Source: Oscillospiraceae bacterium (GTDB lineage: Bacteria; Bacillota; Clostridia; Oscillospirales; Oscillospiraceae). Taken from it: a stretch of 13,951 nt of DNA. The notes below the pieces were generated by a model, which saw only the letters and a program-made list of their open reading frames with translations, ran no database searches and was not told where the DNA came from. Each line of letters starts with the position of its first letter. Positions within the stretch are counted from its first letter, which is position 1. Where the stretch lies: assembly GCA_020025715.1 (NCBI GenBank), contig JAHHRQ010000048.1:1-13951 (forward strand), in the 5' to 3' direction. Positions 7,185-12,610 of this stretch are shown piece after piece. A program made the position numbers and the translations under genes.

Positions 7185-7212
7185 AGTATAGCACTGCAAA
7201 TTTAAAATGCAA
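7185..7212 (-). promoter_or_regulatory. Promoter of the ilvE T-box transcript
   Basis: TTGCAT (7212-7207), a 16-bp spacer and TATACT (7190-7185) on the minus strand fit a sigma-A promoter. Predicted transcription start is near 7178, just before the T-box Stem I region. It lies in the 75-bp gap after the HAD gene. Confidence 0.65.
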
Positions 7213-7286
7213 GTCGTTTTCAATAACTCGTCAAAATTTTCATATTAGGTCAATTTGAAGCAATTTTTACCCTATTTTAAGTGCAT

Positions 7287-8102
7287 TTACGCCCTGTCCG
7301 GCATCATATATTTTTCTATTGCAACGGCAACTCCCTGCTCGTTATTTGTTGGTACAACAATGTCTGCTTTTTCCTTAAGCTCCTGTGTTGCATTACCCAT
7401 TGCAAACTTCATTCCCGCTGCATCAAACATGGACATGTCGTTTTCCTCGTCCCCTATACATGCAATGTTTTCTTTCGGGATTTTGAGGTATTCGGCCAGT
7501 GCTGCAAGAGCCTTTCCCTTTGAGGCTTTCCGGTCATACATTTCAACATAGTGTGCGGAAAATGCCTTCAGGCAGAAGTCGTCTTTACTGAGCAGTTCCT
7601 TAAGCTGCTGCTCTGCCGTGTCGGAAAAATAAAACAGCTGTATTTCCTCAACATCGGATTTTTCTTTCTCAATACGCTCTGCAAGGTTGCCGGAATACTC
7701 GCTGTATTCCGCGTCCTTTCCGTAGCCCAGTCTGCCCAGCATCCGCAGCCAGTGGCCCTGTAATATAAATTTATGGTTCACATGGGCAGATATGCCGACT
7801 TTAATATTATCGTCGCACTGCCTGAGAAAATCTGCGGCTTTCCGGTAAGGTATTTTAGCCTCGTAAATTGTTTCTCCGGTGAGGGTATCGGTGACAACGG
7901 CACCGTTGGAGCTTATAACGTATCTGTAAAATGCCTGATCCTGTATCTGATGTGGCAGGCATGTAAGGGCTCTGCCCGTTGTCGGAACTACCATTATTCC
8001 CGCCTCTGATGCCTCCAGCAAAGCCTGCATTGTAACATCGGAAATCAGTTTCTTATCGTTAAGGCATGTACCGTCCATATCAATCGCCAGTAGTTTAATC
8101 AA
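7287..8102 (-). CDS. Cof-type HAD superfamily phosphatase
   Basis: This is a 271-residue HAD hydrolase of the Cof/YwpJ subfamily (class IIB cap). Motif I is DMDGT with nucleophile Asp8 and acid/base Asp10. Motif II is TTGRA (41-45). The motif III lysine is in KASKGKAL (Lys195). Motif IV is GDEENDMSMF (Asp218, Asp222). The cap domain lies between about 85 and 190. These enzymes dephosphorylate sugar phosphates, flavin or PLP-type phosphoesters; the substrate cannot be read here. The start is a TTG: an in-frame stop lies 24 nt upstream, no ATG fits, and the protein begins MIKLLAIDMDGT exactly like its family. AAGGAAG lies somewhat far (about 11 nt) upstream, suggesting modest translation. No clear terminator follows it, so some transcripts may read into the ilvE leader. 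Confidence 0.92.
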   Translation of the reverse strand: MIKLLAIDMDGTCLNDKKLISDVTMQALLEASEAGIMVVPTTGRALTCLPHQIQDQAFYRYVISSNGAVVTDTLTGETIYEAKIPYRKAADFLRQCDDNIKVGISAHVNHKFILQGHWLRMLGRLGYGKDAEYSEYSGNLAERIEKEKSDVEEIQLFYFSDTAEQQLKELLSKDDFCLKAFSAHYVEMYDRKASKGKALAALAEYLKIPKENIACIGDEENDMSMFDAAGMKFAMGNATQELKEKADIVVPTNNEQGVAVAIEKYMMPDRA

Positions 8103-8139
8103 TGTGTCTTTCGCTTCCTTAATTTAGATTGCTTTAGGT

Positions 8140-8148
8140 ATTATAACA
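8140..8148 (-). promoter_or_regulatory. Extended -10 promoter for the HAD gene
   Basis: TGTTATAAT (8148-8140, minus strand) is an extended -10 with a perfect TATAAT hexamer, 38 bp upstream of the TTG start. The -35 position (ATATAT with a 17-bp spacer) is poor, as is common for extended -10 promoters. Confidence 0.55.
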
Positions 8149-8258
8149 CCGGCGAACAGTAAATATATGTAAATAGTGAAAACATTCTTTTAACACTTAA
8201 AATTAAAAGCTGCCTTCCTCAGCAAACAGTACAGCCTCCCTCCCCTACTATTATAATA

Positions 8259-8291
8259 TAAAAAAGTGCAGCCCCTGAAAGGCTGCACTTT
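8259..8291 (-). terminator. Terminator of the first panE-like gene
   Basis: An 11-bp perfect stem (8263-8273 with 8281-8291) with a 7-nt loop is followed on the minus strand by a T-rich stretch (complement of about 8258-8265). It begins 24 bp after the stop codon of the panE-like gene. A looser T-rich stretch on the plus strand could make it weakly bidirectional. Confidence 0.9.
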
Positions 8292-8315
8292 GTAATTTTT
8301 TATGCTGTCAGCAGA

Positions 8316-9308
8316 TTAGTTGATGTACTGCTTGTCGTAGTTGCCCTGAATGGTGCGAACGATCTGAGCGATAACGTCGCAGGTGGGGCAGGGAATGCCC
8401 AGCTCTTTACCGTACTCAGCGATCTTGCCGTTGAGAACGTCAATCTCGGTCTGGCGGTGGTTGAAGAGCATATCCTGGCACATGGAGGGATAGTAGTCGC
8501 CGATGTTGGTGACAATGTCCTTATGCTCGTGCTCAATGAAGTCATTGGCATCCAGAGGAGTACCCTTTGCGGTAGCAACAGCGCATGCTTCTCTGATAAC
8601 GTTGCGGAACAGCTCTCTGCCGTTGGGATCAGCCTCAACCTCACTTATCTTCAGGCGCAGAACTGCGCAGACAGCGTTAACAGTGGAGTTAACAATGATC
8701 TTCTTCCAGACGTAGGTGTAGATGTCATCTGCACGCCAGTAAGCATCGCAGGTACCTTCGCGGAAGCACTTGAGCATGGTCTCGCATGCAGCATCGGTGA
8801 GAGGGCTTCTCTTGATTGCGCCGAAGTTCATCTGAACTCCGCCTGCAGGAGTGGATACACAGTGTGCAGGGCCTGCAAGAGCAGTGCCCAGAACGCCGGA
8901 ACCGATAACGCAGCGCTCTTTGGGGAATACCTTCATCAGGTTATCGTCGTTGCCAAGACCGTTGATAAGGGAAACAGCAACGGTGTTCTCGCCGATAACA
9001 GGCATGGAGTCCTGAATTGCGGAGCTAAGCTGAGTTGCCTTGGTCATGTAGATGATTACATCAACCTTGCCCTCTTTCTCGAAAGCCTCGGAAGCGGTGG
9101 TATATGTACGGAAGCCCTGGAGAACTTCGGTAATGTCTTTGTACTCGCCCTCTTCCTGAAGGTGAATAGTAAAGGTCATGCCTTCCTCGCGGACCTTTCT
9201 CATGTGCTCTTCATAGCGATCTATGAGGATAATATCAGCTCCGCCCTTGCGAAGATAAGATGCGAAAACACTGCCGGCTGCACCGGAACCATACATTGCA
9301 AATTTCAT
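8316..9308 (-). CDS. Ketopantoate reductase-family (PanE/ApbA) oxidoreductase, copy 1
   Basis: This 330-residue NAD(P)-dependent enzyme has the 2-dehydropantoate 2-reductase fold. The Rossmann GxGxxG is GSGAAG (7-12) within AMYGSGAAGSVFASYLR, and IDRYEEH (29-35) closes the second beta strand. The C-terminal helical domain has the catalytic-lysine motif WKKIIVN (Lys203 and Asn207, matching Lys176/Asn180 of E. coli PanE by pattern) and the PSMCQDM...RQTEIDVLNGKI signature with the catalytic Glu288. All key residues are present, so it should be an active reductase. No panB or panC is nearby, and a second copy lies at 11382-12365. Some PanE-family enzymes of lactic acid bacteria reduce branched 2-oxoacids to hydroxyacids; that is a real alternative to pantothenate synthesis here. 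SD GGAGGT lies 9 nt before the ATG. Confidence 0.9.
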   Translation of the reverse strand: MKFAMYGSGAAGSVFASYLRKGGADIILIDRYEEHMRKVREEGMTFTIHLQEEGEYKDITEVLQGFRTYTTASEAFEKEGKVDVIIYMTKATQLSSAIQDSMPVIGENTVAVSLINGLGNDDNLMKVFPKERCVIGSGVLGTALAGPAHCVSTPAGGVQMNFGAIKRSPLTDAACETMLKCFREGTCDAYWRADDIYTYVWKKIIVNSTVNAVCAVLRLKISEVEADPNGRELFRNVIREACAVATAKGTPLDANDFIEHEHKDIVTNIGDYYPSMCQDMLFNHRQTEIDVLNGKIAEYGKELGIPCPTCDVIAQIVRTIQGNYDKQYIN

Positions 9309-9348
9309 TTAAATTTGACCTCCAAAAATGAATTATTATATAACGTGA

Positions 9349-9389
9349 GTTAAAATGATTTAACTTTTTACAAGTCAAATCATTTTAAC
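9349..9389. repeat. 13-bp perfect inverted repeat between the transporter and panE-like genes
   Basis: Arms GTTAAAATGATTT (9349-9361) and AAATCATTTTAAC (9377-9389) are exact complements around a 15-nt spacer. No T-run follows on either strand, so it is not a classic terminator. On the minus strand it covers the likely -35 area of a TATAAT at 9340-9335, 27 bp upstream of the panE-like ATG, which suits an operator. It could alternatively protect the 3' end of the transporter mRNA. Confidence 0.75.
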
Positions 9390-9440
9390 CCTTTGCATGT
9401 GAACTTGTGTGAACGAATTATAAGTATCTGATTAACTCAA

Positions 9441-10676
9441 TCAGTTGTCTGCGACAAGATTGCCAACCTTTGCCTCGGTGTTAGCTTCCTTCTGAGCGCC
9501 CTTGAGAGCTCTGACTTTAGGAATACCCCATACCAGTACGGGAAGGATAACAGCGAAGATAGCGTAGTAGCCGTCGTAGCCGTAAGCGTACTTGATGATG
9601 TTGGACAGACCCAGCAGAGACAGTGCAAAGCAGATGCAGATTACAACGAAGCCGACAACTGCGCTGCGGACTTTCTCGGACTTGATGACATTAGGCATGC
9701 AGACACCCTGGAAGCGCTGAACCATGGTGTAAACCAGAGTTACGCAGGTGGAAACGAATGCACAGAACAGGAGAAGGCTGAAGAGAACCAGAATAGTTCT
9801 TACGCCGACAAGGTTAAGGATGGTCTGGTTGGGGATACCGAGAGCGTTGGTGAAGCCGGTAACACCAGCAACCTGAAGAGCCTTAAGTACGGGGTACCAC
9901 TTGGAGAGCATGTAACCGGAAGCTGCAAGAGCGCCGCCGTTCATGACCCAGCCGAGGATTACGGAACGCTTGATGCCCTTCATGCTCAGCTCGTTGGAAG
10001 CTGCGATCATGGGAGCGATGGATACGCACTGGAATGCTGCATAAACGATGATGCCGCTCCAGATAGAGCCGAATGCGTTGCTGGTGTATGCAATAGGCTC
10101 GATGTTGTTTGCGGTTAAGTACTGAGCGGTAATAGCGTCCATATCAGCGGTAAGACCGGAGAAGATAACGCAGGCAGTAATTGCGAGGATTGCAACGGAA
10201 AGGACGGTGGAAGCAGCCATAACAAGTTTGATGCCGAATACGCTGAGAAGAACGAGAACACCGACGATAGCAATATTGCACAGGAACTTTGCTAAGCCGA
10301 CATACTCAATGCCGAGGAAGTTAGCCATAACTTCGCCTGCACCGGCAACTGCACTTGCAACTGCTGCAAGGATAATTACTATATAGAATATTTCGAACAG
10401 GATTTCCATCTTAGGATTGGGATAGAGAGCTGCGAAAGTGTCTTTGTAGTTATCAAAACCCTTGAGCTTTGCAAAGCTCATAACCACATACATAACCATA
10501 GCAAGGATACCCATTGCGATGATGGGGAAGATTGCTGCTGTCCAGCCGTACTGTGCAAAGTACTGGATTACCTGGTTACCGGTTGCGAAACCGCCGCCAA
10601 CGTGTGTGCCAAACCATACAGAAGCCACAGCGAAGGCCGCAGCCCATGAACATTTTGATACATTTTTAGTTTCCAT
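9441..10676 (-). CDS. YkvI-like multi-helix membrane transporter
   Basis: A 411-residue very hydrophobic protein with about ten or eleven membrane helices and a short hydrophilic tail (GAQKEANTEAKVGNLVADN). The N-terminal helix carries the broken-helix glycine motif VGGGFATGNQVIQYF (about 27-41), characteristic of the YkvI family and, more broadly, of LeuT-fold (APC-superfamily) secondary transporters. Further helices appear around 48-70, 93-120, 130-150, 155-175, 205-230, 240-260, 290-325 and 340-395. Substrates of this family are largely uncharacterised; amino-acid or organic-acid import by cation symport is an inference from the fold. It lies between two paralogous PanE-family genes. Its ATG has only a weak SD (AAGTGGG). 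A long leader with a strong terminator precedes it (see 10755-10786), suggesting attenuation control. Confidence 0.85.
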   Translation of the reverse strand: METKNVSKCSWAAAFAVASVWFGTHVGGGFATGNQVIQYFAQYGWTAAIFPIIAMGILAMVMYVVMSFAKLKGFDNYKDTFAALYPNPKMEILFEIFYIVIILAAVASAVAGAGEVMANFLGIEYVGLAKFLCNIAIVGVLVLLSVFGIKLVMAASTVLSVAILAITACVIFSGLTADMDAITAQYLTANNIEPIAYTSNAFGSIWSGIIVYAAFQCVSIAPMIAASNELSMKGIKRSVILGWVMNGGALAASGYMLSKWYPVLKALQVAGVTGFTNALGIPNQTILNLVGVRTILVLFSLLLFCAFVSTCVTLVYTMVQRFQGVCMPNVIKSEKVRSAVVGFVVICICFALSLLGLSNIIKYAYGYDGYYAIFAVILPVLVWGIPKVRALKGAQKEANTEAKVGNLVADN

Positions 10677-10754
10677 AAATTACATACCCACTTTTAATAT
10701 TTTTCAGATTTCAGAATTTTTCAAAAAACGCAGGCAGAGAAACGATAAAAGAGC

Positions 10755-10786
10755 AAAAAAACGAAGTAGTGCATGCTAACTACTTC
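10755..10786 (-). terminator. Terminator/attenuator in the leader of the YkvI-like gene
   Basis: The arms GAAGTAGT and ACTACTTC (complement of 10779-10786 and 10763-10770) form an 8-bp stem with an 8-nt loop, followed on the minus strand by G and seven T residues (10761-10755). It points toward the transporter, ends about 80 bp before its ATG, and has no plausible gene immediately upstream to terminate. A leader attenuator is therefore the simplest reading. Confidence 0.8.
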
Positions 10787-10952
10787 AGCTTTTTGACGTT
10801 TTGCAGGCGAAAAGAGGTTTATGCCATCTGTACATAACACTTAGTGTATTTTTGTGCACTATCACTAATTTCGACTGTTTCTGTCTGATTGCGTTTTTGT
10901 TTTTCTATCTTGTATGTTATACGGAATTTTAGCAAATTGCAAGCAAAGTTAT

Positions 10953-10971
10953 AAAATAGACAGTCTATTTT
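10953..10971. promoter_or_regulatory. 19-bp palindrome, probable repressor operator
   Basis: AAAATAGACAGTCTATTTT is a perfect palindrome around A10962. Its core TAGAC-N-GTCTA is like operators of TetR-type repressors. On the minus strand it lies either just upstream of TTGCAA-N17-TAACAT or exactly between a TTGTTA (10978-10973) and a TTTATA/TTATAA (10955-10949), the classical position for a repressor site. It precedes the YkvI-like transporter gene; the cognate regulator is not in this window. Confidence 0.55.
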
Positions 10972-11332
10972 GTAACAATTTAACGAAGGATTATGCTTTG
11001 TGCAATACGACGAAGCCTTTTTTCTCAGCACTTAATTACTCTGTTTTATGTGCAATTTCACTGATGTATCAATGCTCTCAGCCATTTTACACATGTAAAT
11101 TTATGGTACTTTTTGAGGTATTTTAAGCTTTAATGAGACCTTTCTCTCAAATTCTTTTGGGCATATTTTTTGTTCAAAAAAAGTTCAAAATTCGGCACTT
11201 TTTTAACAGTGTTTTATCTGCTCTTCCTTTTTCTGCCTATTCTCTCTGTTCTCTCTTGTTTGCCATATTTTTAACACCTTGTTTGCTCCGATTTCTGCAC
11301 CCTGCCGTACAAAAAAAGCCCCTTTAAAACGC

Positions 11333-11367
11333 AAAAAACGGACCCTGCCCTTTCGGACAAGATCCGT
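11333..11367 (-). terminator. Terminator of the second panE-like gene
   Basis: A 13-bp stem (11338-11350 with 11355-11367, including a few G-T pairs) is capped, on the minus strand, by a GAAA tetraloop and followed by TTTTTT (11338-11333). It begins 14 bp after the stop codon of the gene. Confidence 0.93.
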
Positions 11368-11381
11368 TTATCTTATATCTT

Positions 11382-12365
11382 TCAGTCTTTATACTGGTTA
11401 TCGTAGTTATTCTGTATGCAGGAGATGATCTGGGTAAGAACTTTGTTGGTGGGAGTGGGAACGCCCAGAGCCTCGCCGTACTCTACTATCTTTCCGTTTA
11501 AAACGGAAATTTCCGTCTGACGCTTATTCATAAGCATATCCTGACACATTGAAGGATAATAGTCACCCATGTTGGTCATAACATCCTTAAAGTCTTTTTC
11601 CATAAACTCGTCTGCATCTATGTCAACGCCTCTTGCACGGGCAACAGCAGCAGTCTCATGTATTGCCTGACTGAAGAGCTGGTATCCGAACTCATCCTCT
11701 GCAACAAAGCGGATTTTAAGTCTGAGAGCGGCGCAGACTGCATTCTCAGCGGAATTTATGATAACCTTTTTCCATACATAATAATATATATCGTCTTTGC
11801 GCCAGTAGGCCTCGCATCCGCCGGCTCTGAAGCACTTCTCCATAAACTCACATGCTCTGTCGGAAAGCTCGGAACGGGCAATGCCGCCGAAATTCATCTG
11901 TACGCCGCCTGCGGGAGTGGAAACACACTCGCCGGGGCCGGTAAGTGCAGTTCCGATTACGCCGGAACCTATTACGCAGCGCTCGGCAGGGAACTTTTTC
12001 ATCAGCTCATCATCATTTCCCAGACCGTTTATCAGAGACACAAGCACAGTCTCAGGGCCGATGCAGGGTCTTGCGTTCTCAATGGCCTGCTCCAGCTGGG
12101 TTGCCTTGGTCATAAAAATTACTATATCAACAACACCGCAGTCGGCTGCATCTGTATAGGTTTCAAAGCCTGTAAGCTGCTTTGTAACGTCGTTATACTC
12201 ACCATTTTCATTTTTTGCATGAATGGTAAACTTCATGCCGTCTCTGCGAACCTTGTCCATATGCTCCTTATATCTGTCTATAAGAGCAATCTCGGCACCG
12301 CCGCTGCGAAGGTATGAGGCAAAAACACTGCCTGCGGCTCCGGAGCCGTACATAGCTATTTTCAT
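11382..12365 (-). CDS. Ketopantoate reductase-family (PanE/ApbA) oxidoreductase, copy 2
   Basis: A 327-residue paralogue of the 8316-9308 product. The two share long identical blocks: AMYGSGAAGSVFASYLR, SLINGLGNDD, CVSTPAGGVQMNFG and GDYYPSMCQDML. The Rossmann loop GSGAAG (7-12), catalytic-motif Lys200 in WKKVIIN, and Glu285 in RQTEISVLNGKI are all kept, so it should be catalytically competent. Differences cluster in the linker (50-80), the helical domain (220-265) and the last 25 residues, which could alter substrate or cofactor preference. The Asp after the TEI motif in copy 1 (TEID) is Ser here (TEIS). It has its own consensus promoter and terminator, so it is a single-gene transcript. Its codon choice seems less biased than that of copy 1. 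Probably an old duplication with functional split; the true substrate (2-oxopantoate or another 2-oxoacid) is unresolved. Confidence 0.9.
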   Translation of the reverse strand: MKIAMYGSGAAGSVFASYLRSGGAEIALIDRYKEHMDKVRRDGMKFTIHAKNENGEYNDVTKQLTGFETYTDAADCGVVDIVIFMTKATQLEQAIENARPCIGPETVLVSLINGLGNDDELMKKFPAERCVIGSGVIGTALTGPGECVSTPAGGVQMNFGGIARSELSDRACEFMEKCFRAGGCEAYWRKDDIYYYVWKKVIINSAENAVCAALRLKIRFVAEDEFGYQLFSQAIHETAAVARARGVDIDADEFMEKDFKDVMTNMGDYYPSMCQDMLMNKRQTEISVLNGKIVEYGEALGVPTPTNKVLTQIISCIQNNYDNQYKD

Positions 12366-12478
12366 TTTTTAACTCTCCTTGTTTTTAATTTTTTACGTAT
12401 TAAGGTATCAAGCCCGCCCCAAGTTTCAGCATTTAGCTTCATTTATTATATTATAAGGCGGTGTTTATTAGTGTATAA

Positions 12479-12506
12479 ATTATACAGCTTTTTAAATCTG
12501 TGTCAA
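12479..12506 (-). promoter_or_regulatory. Consensus sigma-A promoter of the second panE-like gene
   Basis: TTGACA (12506-12501), a 16-bp spacer and TATAAT (12484-12479) on the minus strand match both hexamers perfectly. Predicted start near 12472 gives a leader of about 105 nt with SD AAGGAG before the ATG at 12365. An unregulated promoter this strong would be expressed highly; nearby palindromes (12512-12525, 12544-12557) may hold it in check. Confidence 0.8.
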
Positions 12507-12511
12507 TAATT

Positions 12512-12525
12512 GCCAAAACTTTGGC
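12512..12525. promoter_or_regulatory. Dyad GCCAAA-N2-TTTGGC upstream of a promoter
   Basis: The 14-bp dyad has 6-bp perfect arms and a 2-bp centre. It ends 5 bp upstream of the -35 hexamer of the second panE-like gene. The position fits a regulator site, but no cognate protein can be named. Confidence 0.35.
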
Positions 12526-12543
12526 TTTTTCCTGCTTTTTTCC

Positions 12544-12557
12544 GGAAAAGCTTTTCC
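12544..12557. repeat. 14-bp palindrome GGAAAAGCTTTTCC
   Basis: This is a perfect palindrome inside a larger inverted repeat (TTTTCCGG 12538-12545 with CCGGAAAA 12563-12570). It lies between the MATE-gene terminator and the second panE-like promoter. It could be a further operator or an accessory hairpin; the sequence alone does not decide. Confidence 0.4.
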
Positions 12558-12571
12558 CTTTCCCGGAAAAG

Positions 12572-12609
12572 AAAAAAGACCCGATTTCAAAGGAAATCAG
12601 GTCTTTTTT
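12572..12609. terminator. Bidirectional terminator after the MATE gene
   Basis: A long stem (12572-12581 and 12583-12588 with 12593-12598 and 12600-12609, one mismatch) with an AAAG loop has six A residues on one side and six T residues on the other. It begins directly after the MATE stop codon (12611) and can work on either strand. Confidence 0.92.
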
Positions 12610-12610
12610 G

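Larger units (their letters stand above)
10677..11332. other. Long gene-free region with the leader of the YkvI-like gene
   Basis: This A/T-rich stretch holds no convincing gene; the open frames on either strand (for example 10819-11031 minus, 11133-11327 plus) lack good ribosome-binding sites and protein-like composition. On the minus strand it contains, from far to near: a 19-bp palindrome (10953-10971), a candidate promoter TTGCAA-N17-TAACAT (10942-10914), a leader of about 230 nt, a 16-codon mini-ORF (10835-10785) ending inside the terminator stem, and the terminator at 10755-10786. The part from about 10985 to 11330 is low in complexity, with many T and A runs; I see no further element in it. 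Confidence 0.6.

Noticed and set aside
6982..7212. 76-codon minus-strand open frame upstream of ilvE
   Set aside because: It lies within the T-box leader RNA and its sequence is explained by the conserved RNA elements; no SD or protein family features.
7213..7260. A/T-rich hairpin (CAAATT/AATTTTG) after the HAD gene as a terminator
   Set aside because: Short and bulged stem with no T-run; too weak to call.
8457..9353. 298-codon plus-strand open frame opposite the first panE-like gene
   Set aside because: Antisense shadow; the minus-strand product has complete catalytic motifs. The same applies to 11658-12317 opposite copy 2.
10819..11031. 70-codon minus-strand open frame in the transporter leader
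   Set aside because: Lysine/cysteine-rich random-looking composition, no SD, and it overlaps the palindrome and likely promoter.
10985..11330. Possible small RNA or tRNA gene in the gene-free stretch
   Set aside because: No tRNA-like TTCGA arm or acceptor pairing, no clear promoter plus terminator pair; only A/T runs and weak hairpins.
12366..12472. Possible riboswitch in the leader of the second panE-like gene
   Set aside because: I compared the G-rich segment (complement of about 12400-12425) with SAM-II, preQ1 and fluoride-type cores from memory; no convincing match, and there is no terminator or RBS-masking stem.
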